Below, in pieces: positions 10,795 through 23,611 of a stretch of 64,000 bases of DNA (positions within the stretch are counted from its first letter, which is position 1; each line of letters begins with the position of its first letter). The notes below the pieces were generated by a model. That model did no database searches and was not told the origin of the DNA. It saw nothing but the letters and a program-made list of their open reading frames with translations. The stretch comes from Ricinus communis (Eukaryota; Streptophyta; Magnoliopsida; Malpighiales; Euphorbiaceae): contig NC_063264.1 in NCBI RefSeq assembly GCF_019578655.1, positions 5,022,001 through 5,086,000 on the forward strand, in the 5' to 3' direction. Position numbers and translations under genes: made by a program.

Positions 10795-13297
10795 GACAGA
10801 GTAGGCTTTGGAGATGACAACTTGTGAGAAATTTTGCTGCATGGTTGGCCGTGACTGCGGGCTGGTATCAAGGCAAGCAAATGCTACATTTGCAATATTG
10901 ACCACTGCCTCTGCTACTTGATTTTTGGAGGATGAAGGCGTTGGTCCAATACATCCTTTAGTAGAATCTCATTTTGATGGGCAGCTGATGATGAGGAGGA
11001 GGAGGAGGAGGATATGGACGTGATGAGGTCAACTTCCCATCATTACTTCCCATGTCACTACTGCAAAGCTGTACACTATTTGTTGAGTCAGCCACACACC
11101 AAAAATGACTCAATCATCATCGTTGATTCTGGCGACCTAGCTGAACCCGTCTCATAGATGACTTGCTTGATGCAGGCGACCCAGCAGTTGGACGGGTCCA
11201 ACCGACCCAGCAGAACTTTTACCCATCTCGATGCAGGCGACCCAGCTGCAGAACCCGTCTAAATGCAAAAATCGTCATCATTGTCGATACATGCAGCAAG
11301 CGTCCCTTGCCCTCTAAGTCTCTAACCTCGCTGTGACGCTGTCTTACTTCTTCTTCTTCTCTAACCAAGCGCGAGCGACTCTTCTTCTTCTTCAAACCTG
11401 CTGCTCGGGTTTTATTCTTCACATATTAATAGCAACATCTAACGGCGAGCGAGATTGGTCGGCGATGTAAGCCCTCCTTTTCATTTTGTAAACAAAAAAA
11501 AAAAAATTATTGAAGGCACATCTGTTACTGACTCGACAAATAATTATCCAATTCAGAAACATATGTAGCAAGTGATGTGTTATTCTTCATAAATCCGGCA
11601 TCCACATCAGCAAATTAGTGCCGGATTCCTCATTGGTACTGGCGGAAGATACAGAAATAATAGGAGTGGTACAAAAAAAAAACAAATTAAAGGTTTGGTA
11701 CCATTTGGAAAAAAGTGCGAAGGATTGATACCAGCGGCGCATTTAACCTGCATATTGTCATTCAACTTCAGAACCAATAATGGCATATCTCCCGGTTCCT
11801 TTGGGATCTCTCCTACTAATTTATTGGAGGAGAAGTCAAGCACCTGCAGTTGAGTTGCTCTGGAAATTCCAGGTGGTATGATACCTGAAATTCTATTATT
11901 AGAAATGTTCAAGCTTGTCAGACTTTAGCACTGCCCCTAATTTTATGATAGCTCACCGTACAAGTTGTTGCAAGTGAAATCAATGTATTTTAAGTACGGA
12001 TATATACCAAAGTCTTCTGATATGTTTCCTCTAAGTTGATTCTTTTCAAGCCGAACTCTAACTAAGCTGGTGCAGTTCAAGGTCTTAGGAATGGGGCCTG
12101 TGATATTGTTTTCATTCGCAGTCAATATGCTAAGCATTCCTCCATGCACTTGTTTGGTGGTAGGTGACCAAACAAATTGTTACTGATCAACCCAATGAAG
12201 TTCAGAGATGTAAGATTATTCAGCTCTTTAGGTATCTGGCCAGTGAGTTTATTTATGTTAAAACTTAGATGACCAAGGGATCTGAGTTTTCCTATTGCAT
12301 AAGGAACAGGCCCTGAGAGCTCATTCTCAAATAAATTGATGATAATCAAATTGTTCAAATTTCCAACGGAAGCAGTTTTCTACCTGTTAGGAAGTTTCGT
12401 TGCAAAGAAAGATCATTGAGTGAATTGAGAATTCCTATTTGTTGAGGGATGGATCAGGAAATTCTAATTTCGTTGAGCCATAAATATGAAAGCTTGCTCA
12501 TATTTCCTATAGGCAATGGAATGGAACCTGAGAGAAAATTCTCAGCAGCTGTGAACCATTTGAGAGACCTAAAATTTCCTATTTCCTGAGGTAGGGATCC
12601 TTCTATTTCGTTCTTGTCTAGGTACAAGATTTCAAGACTTGAAAGAAGGCCCATCCCAGATCGAATGTTTCCAGAGACATAATTATTACTCAAGTCGAGA
12701 TACAACAGTTCTGACAGGTTTCCTATTTCTTGAGGGATGGAACCATTTATCTCATTCTCCCTCATATAAATATAGTCAAGGCTGGAGAGAAGGCCTATAT
12801 GAGTTGGAATCTCTCCAGACAGATTATTGAAACTTAAGGCTGGTGAGTTTTGTAACAATGGTGAGGTGGGATGGAAGGGTTCCATAGAGCGAGTTATTAT
12901 GAAGATCTAGCTCAAGTAGGTTAGGGAAGGAAGAAAAATCCAGATCATGGAGCGTACCTCTCAAATTGCCACCACTAACAGTGATATGAATGACACTTCC
13001 GGACTCATTACAAGATATTCCATCCCAGTTGCAGGGGCTACTAGAAGAAGAATTATAAGGCCAGGTGGAATTATCAAGCTTCCATGATATGAGAAGAGAA
13101 TGAATTGGATACTGAAGGCTGTTTTTCCATTTGAGAAATGCCTCTGCTTCTTGTCCTTCTCCAGTCCAAGAAGAAGAAGAGGAAGAAGAAGAAGCAGAAG
13201 AATGGGAAACAGAAAGCAACAAAGTGATGGAGAGGAGAAGTTGGAATGAAACAGACTGATTCTTGAAGAGTGGTCTTCCTAGAAAAGTTGCCATCAT
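10795..13297 (-). pseudogene. LRR receptor-like kinase (LRR-XII / MIK2-like), frameshifted and lacking its kinase core
   Basis: Read on the minus strand. 13297-12830 encodes a signal peptide (FQLLLSITLLLSVS), the LRRNT region (AFLKWKNSLQ; CNWDGISCNESG) and a first LRR. The frame breaks near 12835 and LRRs continue (NNLSGEIPTHIGLLSSL) in another frame to about 12454. Further LRR pieces lie at 12358-12122, 12149-11943 and 11912-11690, separated by stops or frame changes. The juxtamembrane and main kinase domain (P-loop, HRD, DFG) are not found. A kinase tail reappears at about 11065-10795 (LLKDVLDQRL, then ANVAFACLDTSPQSRPTM), itself with a one-base deletion near 10921-10926. The family perceives extracellular cues at the plasma membrane; this copy cannot make an intact receptor. 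Sequencing errors cannot explain both the many lesions and the missing kinase. A splice-rescued LRR-only product is unlikely. Confidence 0.88.
11066..11606. other. non-homologous insert replacing the kinase core, with degenerate GC-rich repeats
   Basis: Sits where the receptor kinase core should be. The 17-mer GATGCAGGCGACCCAGC occurs exactly at 11169-11185 and 11230-11246, with a diverged copy at 11125-11141. GAACCCGTCT follows two of the three (11143-11152, 11251-11260). The rest is TTC/TCT-rich. The minus-strand ORF across 11219-11422 is low-complexity (KKKKSRSR, EEEE) and not credible as a gene. Confidence 0.65.
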
Positions 13298-13825
13298 TTG
13301 GAGCTGCTTAAAGGAGTTATGGTGGTGGTGTCAATGGATGATTTAATGTAGTATCATGAGGATTTTTACAAGTGGTGAGAGCAAAGACCATCTAATCAAT
13401 CAGAGTAACATAATAAGAGGTGAAGCTTTCTTGATGAATAGTAACTTAGTGAGAAAACATTAACCAGAGTTTCATAATACAAATAAAACTTAATTATCAT
13501 TCTGCAGAATACTTGGGACATTCTTGATTTTCCCACGTGCTACATACTTACAATGAGTAGGTAGAGAAAAATAAGATCACTGCTGAACACCTGGTTCTTA
13601 CTGTGTAAATGTCTCTTTCAAAAATAAAGGACGGATTATGCGAGTGAGCTATTGACACATCGCATTCATCACAATAGTATTTCAGTATATGCTTCAGATA
13701 CTTGTACATGTTTTTTGTTTTTGTTGAAGTCTTGCTTTTATGTTATACAAATGGATTATTTATCTATTCATTTTTAAATTTATAAGCCAGAAATAACTTT
13801 GTCTGTCCTAAATTTGGAAACAAAC

Positions 13826-13909
13826 TGAGGAAACGTTATTTGAGCCAAATAACAGGTGGTCCTGTAGCCAGATAAACCTTATTTATATGAGTCAAATAAC
13901 GTTTCCTCA
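13826..13909. repeat. 18 bp perfect inverted repeat forming an 84 nt hairpin
   Basis: The left arm TGAGGAAACGTTATTTGA (13826-13843) is the exact reverse complement of 13892-13909. The 48 nt between them continue to pair imperfectly and include an inner ACAGG...CCTGT pair (13852-13856 / 13861-13865). It could be a short MITE-like remnant or a transcribed foldback. No terminal target-site duplication was identified. Confidence 0.8.
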
Positions 13910-15756
13910 TTTTGTCAAGAATTCCTGCATGTTCTTCATTTTTGAACAAAATCAGGAAACCTTTTTCCTGTATCAATTTCCAATCCTTAACAATGAAAGA
14001 AATTTCACTTTCGATATAATATGTTAATGTGGTCATTTTAAGTTTATATTTTTCTTGGTTTATGTTGAAAGACTTATTTAATGAATTAATATTGGTTCAT
14101 ACAGAGGAAAAGAGTACAATTGATTTATCATCTGCCTCCTCTGTAGGTGCCAGATCCCAACTGGCCAAAAATACTGTCCACTTGCATTCAACATTGCTTC
14201 AATTTTCATTGCAATAATTCCATAGTGACACCTGATATTCATGGCATCTAATGCGTCTGTCTATATAAATATAAATATAAAGTTGTTGAACCCTCAAAGC
14301 AGAGTTCACATCAAATTAACAATTCTCTTTTCTACAGACATTGTTGTAAGTGGCATCTGTTCCTACTCTTTGTTACTTGTATTTAGTGGTTAGTTTTTAC
14401 TTTTTTACAATTGAAAATTATGACTCTAAAATTCCATTTATTTTAAATTGTGAATATAGGTTCGCATTGATGCATGTTTTGCTTTTATTATAAGACTATT
14501 AACTACATTTTTTTAAGAAAATTATAATAGTATTAATATAATAATTTAAATTTATAACATAACAATTACTTGTTCTTAGGAGTATCAAGTCATAAGGTGC
14601 AAAGTAAATGACTAATTCTGATCAATACTTGACTTCCTTATAATAGGTCCCAATCTTATTTCATGTATAATTTTGATTCCCATTCTACAGTTTGATAAGA
14701 AAACCCGAAAAAGAAAAAAAAGAAAAAAGGGCAAGTGTATTTCCATAAAATCAGGAATGCTTGTTAACAACTACTGAGATCCATGGCAGGAACATAACTT
14801 TAAGCACGCAATAATTTGATAGGGGCTTCAACTTTTAGCATGCAGTAATTTGGTAAAGAGTTGGAAGTTCACTTCTTATCAGATTCCCAATTCTTCATTG
14901 GAAAAGAAAGGGTACAAGAAAAGCTATTTTCTACAGTCCACCTTCCAATTAAGTTCCATAAAAATGTACAAAGGGAAAGAAAAATATTTAATTGAATAGG
15001 ATTTTTTCCGTTCTAGCCTTCAAAAGAATATCACAAAACAACAATTTTCAGGATCAAAACCCGTTGTTTTTCCCCTGTCACTGCCAGCATTACTCTACAA
15101 ACAGAGTGAACACAATTTAACATCCAATTAAGACATTTTTCTAGGAACTGATTGTCCTAATTCTAAATCAGATCATTTCCCTGATGGTACAACATTCTTC
15201 TATAAATATGAAAAAGATTAGTTCCAAGGTAACTTTGAAAGAATACAATACAAACACAATCAACATGAAGTGTGGTTTGAGTTTACTGTTGTAGGAGAAA
15301 ACACACTGCCAACTTCTTCCAGCAATTAACTATAAGAAGTAGTCATATGAGCGATAGATACTCACCTGCAAGCATGTTAACATTATTAATGAAAATCCAT
15401 TCTAAACCACATTAGTATTATTATTTATAAGAGAAAGAGGATTATATCAATATCTGGTGGTTTAACCACAGGTACCTCTTGATAAAGTTGACAACCATTG
15501 ATGCATGAATAAAGAACCTCAAATTTGCCACAAACATTATGAAAATTTAGAACCAACAGGCCAATTACACCTATCAGATTAATCAAGTGATCCAATTAAG
15601 GTTTCATATTGATCAAGTGTATGGCTGGTGAAGAAACCTAGGCTGATTGGCGGATCACTTGGCACCCTTAGAATGTAGTGTTTCAGAACAAACCATCTCT
15701 CTTCTTTCTCTCGCATGTGTTATCATCAACAGAATCAACAATCAACTATCTTTAAA

Positions 15757-15760
<4 letters not shown>

Positions 15761-15790
<30 letters not shown>
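15761..15790. repeat. (TC)15 microsatellite
   Basis: An uninterrupted TC dinucleotide run about 330 bp downstream of the WD40 gene's stop codon. Confidence 0.95.
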
Positions 15791-15794
<4 letters not shown>

Positions 15795-16121
15795 CTGTCG
15801 TTACAACAGAACCAGTTATTGCAGACTACGTCTATGATTTACTAGAATTAAAATTTAACTCCTCACTATCCAAGGACCTCAAAATCAAAGAGTTGTACAA
15901 GTAAATAGATCAAGAGCTTCTCAAGTCATGCAAAAGATGCACCTATAACAACCAGGAACATATTCTAGATATAATAGTTAATGTATTCTTGGAAACAGGC
16001 AGAAGGAGACAAAGATGAAGAGGAGAGACAAAGGAAACTTTACAGTATCTTTTCCAGAAATATCAGAATGAAGCATACCATTTAAAAGTCTGCAAGTCAC
16101 ATGACGTCTGAGGTCTAGTAA

Positions 16122-19012
16122 TTAGCACTCTAATGCATATGTTGGGACCTACAATAGAATAAGAGTAACATAAGTAATCAAAGCACAATAGCAAATTACT
16201 CCATGTTGTTAACTAGCCTGAAAATGAAATTCATCCAACAATACTTGACATTTGATAACAAGCAATTCAGAGTATCATCTAAATGTTTTATTGTCTGGAT
16301 TAGACCCTTTGATGTAATAACAGCTTGTCAAATATTATATAATGTGTTCAATGTTATTACATGATAAGCCCACAAGCCATATCTAGTTTATTGTGTTGAA
16401 AGCTATCAGCACTTTTTATGTCCAATGATTGTTTAAATTTTGGAAGTATTCTCATTTGGAAGGATAAGAAAATTAGCCATAATTAATAACAGGAAAAGAA
16501 ATAAGAGAGAGCTAGCTTGATATTGCAATCGGAACAGTAATCAAAAGGCACAAAAATTAAATGTTTCTATCTGCTAGATTTCATAACAAAAACAAAGACA
16601 ACTTATATGGGAAGTGAGGAGCAAACATACATTTGTCATTGCTTCTGATTCAAGCATGTGCTCATCAAGTAAAGAGGATGTCGCATAATTTGCATCATGA
16701 GAGCTATCATAATGGAGGATTCTAAGCTTCCCTTCCTAGAATTTACAACATTATTTCAAGTTCAAGATAGTTGCTGCAGAATCATAAAAGCACAAGTTAT
16801 CCACCAGGCACATACCTTAGTCCCATATACAAGCCCACCTCCAATTGAAGGATGAAAGCATGCAACATTAACTTCATCTTCTACACTAGGAAGAACATTG
16901 ACAAGTTCCATATCAGAAACTCGGTAGACCTGATACACAAAAATATTAAAAATTGAGAATATAGGAACAGAAATAGATATTTAAAAAAAAAGCTTTGTAA
17001 TTCTAGGTTTTATCCATATATAAAGTGAAATTAAAATCAAACAACAAAGAAGATAATGGTAGAATACATATCAATCTGGTATTGAAAAAAAATATATATA
17101 TATTTACATACACACAGAAGTATATCTCAAATCTATATCCACTTAGTCAATGCTTCGTATGAACTTGGTCACAGACCATAAAACAAGACCATATCAGTAT
17201 ACCACTGGTAACTCAAAAAAAATCTTATGATGAAGGAAGAAAATACCCATCCCAAATCAAACTGCATTCACGCCAAAGATAGGCTTTTTCACTGCCTATA
17301 AGCCTTTAGCCTTGCTCAAGTAAGTATTCATTTATATCCCATCACACAGCAATGGTGTATTTCAACGGATCTCCATGGCTGAATCATCTTTAATAACTCC
17401 CAAAACTTTACTGCCATTATTAAATCTCCAAGGATGCTACTTTTTCTGGTTTTGTTTTTCTATAGTGCTGCTTTTTCCCCAGCAGTCAGCATCCTAGTTA
17501 CTTATTTCTTAAAAAGTATGTGTCTGCACACTCAATATGTTATTTCTTCAAAAGTATCCTTGTATTCAATCAGAAAAACATGCATCCAGATGCATTACAT
17601 GTTTGTTCATAATTCTTGAGTTGAGTACAGCACATGCATCCTAACTTTGCTACGAATCCATTTAAGAAAACTGCTACATTATCTGTTTGATCTAGAATCT
17701 TGTCACACAACAGATGTGATGCTTTTTTTACAAAATAGACTGAGAAGTTTCATTTATATGTTGTCTATCACCTACTAGTTTACCTTTTGTTGCACACCCT
17801 GCAGTTTATTGCATCTAATGATATGCAAACTAAAAGGCCATTAAATGAGCATTTTACTCTAGAAAAGAAGAATTCACAAAGTAAATGACCAAGATAACAG
17901 ATATAATGATGAAAAAGAAAAAAAAAAAAAGAACGTTTACCTCAAGAATAGTGTAAATTGGAACTGTAGCCTCCCGATCAATGACAACACTTCTTAGAAG
18001 TGAACCATGGCGACGACCATAGGCAAGTAGTAAGTGCTCCGAAGTGGGAGAGAACTATACAACAAAAACTTTTCAGAGTTTGTTAGAGCAAGATAACAGT
18101 ATTTGAATTTGCTTGAGATTGATCTAAACTCTTTCAAACATGCATGAGCTCATAACCATTTCACCTCACAGCAAGTCCAAGTTATGCATTTAATTGCAAA
18201 ACATTATGAGCTGAGCTCTTTTCTCAAACTCAACAAATATAACTATTCTGGAAAGAAGCAACTTATGGATGAGATTTTCATTAAGCTTAAGGGTCCACAA
18301 TATTAATAAAGCCACCTCTGACCAATTGCCACTTTGTAAGTTAGAAGTATTGATGGTTCCCATAACAGTTATTATTTCCATGGTTTCTACATTCTAGCCA
18401 CCAGAAAGGAGTAGAAATGAGGGAATGCAAGACCGTTTTATCTGAGAAAGAAATAGCACTTCAGAGGTAAGGCATTTTAAGTTTTTAACCTAAGTGGAAA
18501 CTTCCAAAAGTCCTGGATTGATCTTTTTGTTTTATTCTGTTCCCCCACATCCCAACAAAGTGGTAAGCAAAGTCCTGGTGTTGGTACATTATTGGTAGTG
18601 GCATTAGCAGTTCTCTATCATACCTGTTGTCGTATCAATGTTCCATAAGATTATTTGTAAATAGAAAGAAGAAGTAGGACAATCACAATAATACTACAGA
18701 ACCATAGATGTTCCAACTCTTCACTTAGCTAAAATACACATGATGGATAAATATATTTCAGACGTGTATTAAAATTAGGATGTCATATTAGTGGGAACGG
18801 CTATGAACTTTTCAAAAGATGCAAGAGTACAAACCCTTACCAGAGTCCAAGTATCAAGGATTAGAAAAAATGTTGAAACAGAATATGCTAACTGTGGATC
18901 CTCTATAAGAAATGAAAGCATCTACTGAAGGACAGCGAAGTCAGGTGCAAAATAGTGTAAGTGAAATTCAACCAATATTCAAATTAAAAGTACTTAAATC
19001 ATACAGTTGAAG

Positions 19013-19046
<34 letters not shown>

Positions 19047-22000
19047 CATAGACAGAAAGACTCATTCACTTATTACTTAACAAAGGACTGACCTCCTAAA
19101 AGTAGCTTACCTGAATTGAAGTTAAGCAGTGAGCTGCTCTGATTGCACGGGATGCAAGCACCAAACCAAATCTAAATTTACAAGAACAAAAGATTCAATA
19201 AGAATAGTAAGAAAGATGGATATAGATGAGCATAGAAGATAGATATATAAGATGCATAATAATTACGTTGTCTCCTCAAGGGAATATATCCGAAGCTCGT
19301 ACATAACTTGATGGGCTGAAATTGGATGCCGTGTTGGAGATGTTGCAGCCCCTGCATTATGATGGAGCACCTGGCCTTGTAACCCAGGATCAGCTTCCAG
19401 ATGAGGTAGCACACATGCAATGCAGGCAGCTAAAAATCTCCCACAAGGTGAAAAATGGGCACCCATTTCACTGCAAAGATATTATAACATATGATAATTC
19501 AGAAAGGTGCAACTTCTTATACCACAGCATTTGAGAACAACATAACAGTAAAATAAATGAGAGGAACTTATAAATTTCTGTTGAATGCAATTCTTTAATC
19601 TCAACATATACTATTTGTATGACATTAAAGTTAAAAACAAAACCATGAATTATACATACCTAGCAAGCAAGTACAAGCCAATAGCAAATTAAAAGCCTAA
19701 ATTGCATGTTGCAAGAATGGTCATACCTGCAAAGTACAGCATGTGGTATAGTTAAGCGACAGCGCTCTGTATCAAGAGGGGTGAAAGGGTCCTTTATATT
19801 ATAAGGCCAAATTCTTAACTTGACAGTGCAAGGTAACTCTGCAGCAGCAGCAGCAGCCAGAGATGTAGCAAGTTCAGATCGGATTCTGCTAGAAGCAGGC
19901 AGAGCATCATGTTCATTATGGACCATATAACCAGAAGCAGTACTTTCACCAGACCCAGTTACAGGGATTGTTTGGGGCTGTGAAGATCGATAACGTGGAC
20001 CAGATCTCCCACTGCCCCTAGATTGACCAATATTGGGCGGAATTACAGGAGATGACACACGGTTTTCTATTTCGCCATATGCAGTTAAATTTTCGTTAGC
20101 CAAACCATTAGGTGAAGCGATAGTGCGGCGCCCTGCTTGGCTCTGACCAACTAACCATCCATGCAAGAAAGGAACTTCCCAGTGGAGTTGATCACCAAAG
20201 GGAGAGATGTGATTGTTTCTTTCTACACTCTGTACTTCTGCAGTCTCAGCTGTATCCATTACAAATTGAGGAGTTTCATTATCCATGTCACCCATGAAAG
20301 AATCAGGCCTTGTTTCTTCTGGTACAGGAGATGAGCTGTTTGGTTCAATTGGAGACAACAGAAGCTCATACTGCCCTGATGGCGTTGAATATGTCAGAAG
20401 CCGTACAGAAGTGGGGTGATCAAGTCTTTGCTGCCCACGACTTGACCCAACATCTCTATCAATTTGCTGCACAGGTATTCTGCCACCTCTAGCAAATGAT
20501 ATTAGAAAGGGCAAGGACATTAATGGTAGTTCATCTCCTAAACGCAAGCCGCCACCAGAATGAGTATCTGCCAAATATACAGTAGGAGGAGGATAGCACA
20601 AGTACCCCGGAGAAGTTGCAAGTGTCATTGAGGATTCAGATGAGTCAAGGTCATTTACCTACAAAAAAAAAAGTGAAATATTAAACAAATTAACATCACA
20701 AACTAAGCCAGTAATATTTATCAAATCCCACACATACAACAGGGATTTAGGAAAAAGCCAATAAAATTTGAATAACAAAGAGATTTCACCTCTGCTGTTA
20801 AGAGAAGTGGAGCGCCATGTGGGTGAAAATGCACAGCACGAAGCGAACGACGTGTCCTCAGCACATGTGGCGGTGAGGATGTCTCCCCTCTCTTGTTATA
20901 TTGCCATATGTATAGCTAATATGGAAAATTCCAATCAAGTCCATCAGAATGGAAATGGATGACATACATAACAAAAAATTGTGAAGGAAAATACTATTAA
21001 ACAACAATACCTTGTGACCAGATGCTACAGCAAGAAGCTCCCCATGAGCATGAAAGGCAATTGAAGCAATTGGACGGTCTGCATGGTTAAAAGAAAGTCA
21101 AGTTTAGCAATTATTCCAATCATAAAACCTTACAAACTTGTTTAAATATACCAAAGAAAAGCATCTGGAGAAGTGGTTACAGAATTCATGAGATCCTATA
21201 CACTCTGCAGTTTTTGCATTCCATAAACGAACTTCGTGATCCAAGCTTCCACTTGCTAGTATTTCTGGACACAAAGGATGGAATCTAACCTGCAAAAATA
21301 CACTAATGCATATGATGCAAAGCCACAACAAGTAAGGTACTTCCAGAAAACATGCAAAATACAAGCAGTAAATAGCATATTCATAGGTAAATCGTAAAAC
21401 AACTGGGTATCACGATAAGTCACGGGCAGAAGGTGTGTGATATGAGACCCTATATGGACAAATGCAGACATATTAAGCCAATGATAAGTCCTGGAGAGCA
21501 GCAACAGACTCTTCAAAAAAAAAAAATCCAAATTCTCAATATGCATGATAAAAGATTTTCTTTATATAATATTTCATATCTAGGTGGTAAAAATAAAAAA
21601 ACTAAACGTAAGATAGTAGAGCCAATATATTGCCACAACATACAGTTGCCAGGAATCAGCAAGGCTCTTCATATGACAACTTATAAGATCCAGCAATCAA
21701 CTAATGAATCTATGAGACTTAGAATCAGAGTTCTATTGGTATTGTTAATATTTGAAAACTCCACAAAAACTAATGGGACAGTACTTTTGTTTCATGCAAG
21801 CCAAGAGAGTGATGCACCACCACCCATGAAAGAAATTTGAGAACTCTCATTGCATAATAATTATGCAAGAAACTTAATCCTTAAAGAACAAAGATTCTAG
21901 CATACTTTTCAAGCCAAATGCTCCATATTATTGGAAACTTCACAGTTATTGTGCCTCCTATCCTCTTCAAGATCCCCAAAATGTTTTAGCAATAACTCAT

Positions 22001-23611
22001 CAATACTTATAAGGAAACTCTCCTGTAAACATCAACTATTACCATATTGTTCACCATCCTTGTTCCATCCTTAAATCCTCTTCTTGAAATGACTGTGACT
22101 TGATGACCAAAAGCTCCGCAATGCTCACTGTTCATTACCATTACACATAACTAAGCCATCTTAGACAGCACCTTAATTGGTGCCAGCTCCAAAATGATTA
22201 TCCCTTCGTCATTTTAAATGTTATTCTTACCATACCTACTGCATCTGCCTAAAGCTATTATAATTAGCTTTCATGATCACAATCTTAAGAACTCAGATCC
22301 ATCATTATTTTTCTCTTACAACCCTAAATTTTTCCATAATAACATGCTTCTTTTCCCCTTCTCTAACACACAGTTTCACATTTCCATCACTCTCTATCTC
22401 TGACACTTGAGTATGCAATCAAATGCAGAATAAATAGAAAAAACAAAAGTGCATTACAATAGATAACACAATTCACAAAAACATAATTTTGAGTCAAAAG
22501 TATATGCAGAAAAAAAAGTACAATCAACCTTAATTGCAAGATAAAGAAAAGAAAACTATCAATAAGATAATACGTCTTAAGATAACACCAACTGAGACAG
22601 AGTGCAATTTGACCCTCTAAGAAGCATAATCAATGACTTGGAGTGGGACTGTGGTATCAATGTTGACAGAGAATTCTGGAGATGCTACATAATCTAATAT
22701 AATTAAACATGAAAATGTAAACATAACACTACTTACCACCCAAGGTGTTCTCCGATGACCGCTTAAGACCTTTAAGCACTTTCCTGTTTGACAATCAATA
22801 ATCTTTACAGTGTGATCCCCACTGCACAAACAAACAAAATGCAGTTTGATAAACAAACTCAAATCTAGGAAAGAAAATGAAAAGAAAAAAAAAGAGGGAC
22901 TCACTGTGTAGAAGCAAGAGTTTTTCCATCAGAACTAAAGGCAGCAGCTATGGTTGATCTGGGAGGAGGCAACAGTGGACAATACTTAGCCGATAAATGC
23001 TGCAAAGATTCTGCCTCAACCCTAATTTAAAGCCAAAATTCAAAATTCAAACTGTTGCCGAACGCAATAAAATAGAACAATAATAGGCCTTGTTTAAAAC
23101 ATTTGCAAGAATCAAAACTGAATTGAATTTCATACAAAAGCATATCAACTTCAGCTGTGATTTAATTTTCCTTCAAGATGAAAAGAATTCAATAGACTAA
23201 ATAAAATTGAAATTGAATTGTTAAAGTAAGGGACTATAAAACAAAATTCCACAAAAATTACCACGAAATGAGACCGCGCCTTGCATCTTTAGCTGATTGA
23301 GGATCGAGACGCTGATCGGTGGAATCCTTCCACAGCTTTTTAGACGCATGCTTTGCACGTGGACAAACTTCTCTCTGCGCTAGCAATCCATACACATTCT
23401 TAATTTTGTAATTACCACTGCCAAAACCAAAATCAATGATCGAGTTACAAAATATCGTAAATTCAAATCGTTAAAAGATTATAACTAAATTAAAATTTTG
23501 CAGATTTGGTTTTTGAGAGAGAAGAAACCTGTGACGGCGTGAAGAAATGGGAGGATTGGAGTTGGAGGTTGAGGGAGTGTTAGCATCGTCAGCCCAAAAC
23601 GATCCCCTCAT
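16122..23611 (-). CDS. AMBRA1/DCAF-like WD40-repeat protein, 14 exons
   Basis: Exons: 23611-23529, 23417-23262, 23021-22905, 22821-22737, 21289-21181, 21078-21011, 20915-20790, 20658-19727, 19470-19267, 19171-19111, 18054-17941, 16929-16816, 16735-16631, 16148-16122. They sum to 2301 nt, encoding 766 aa, all with GT-AG borders and matching phase. WD40-type blades lie in about residues 80-250: GDHTVKIIDCQTGKCLKVL, ASGSLDHEVRLWNAKTAE and ASGHKLYIWQYNK. Exon 8 (311 residues) is a long Ser/Pro-rich, probably disordered insert with a poly-Ala run. A second beta-rich region closes the protein, which ends VPTYALEC. The layout of split WD40 halves around a long insert resembles animal AMBRA1 and the Arabidopsis transducin proteins AT5G43930 and AT1G04140 (recalled). 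AMBRA1 is a DDB1-CUL4 substrate receptor and autophagy regulator; the role in plants is inferred only. Confidence 0.9.
19014..19045. repeat. (CA)16 microsatellite in a WD40-gene intron
   Basis: An uninterrupted CA run of 32 nt in intron 10 of the minus-strand WD40 gene, about 65 bp from the exon 10 donor. Confidence 0.95.

Larger units (their letters stand above)
13298..16121. other. intergenic region, 2.8 kb, no gene supported
   Basis: Contains an 18 bp inverted-repeat hairpin (13826-13909) and an imperfect direct duplication of roughly 30 bp at about 14794-14855. There are two orphan TATA-like boxes (about 14254-14266 and 15200-15208) and a (TC)n microsatellite. Downstream of the second TATA an ATG at 15265 opens a nine-codon frame that ends in TAG. 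The plus-strand ORF at 15647-15904 runs straight through the (TC)n tract and is not credible. The right end should hold the 3' UTR of the WD40 gene. Confidence 0.55.

Noticed and set aside
11219..11422. Minus-strand ORF rich in Lys/Arg/Glu
   Set aside because: Translation of TTC/TCT simple repeat; no homologous domain.
15647..15904. 85-codon plus-strand ORF
   Set aside because: Runs through a (TC)15 microsatellite, giving a Ser-Leu repeat; no recognisable gene.
21433..21840. 135-codon plus-strand ORF
   Set aside because: Sits in an intron of the WD40 gene on the other strand and shows no domain.
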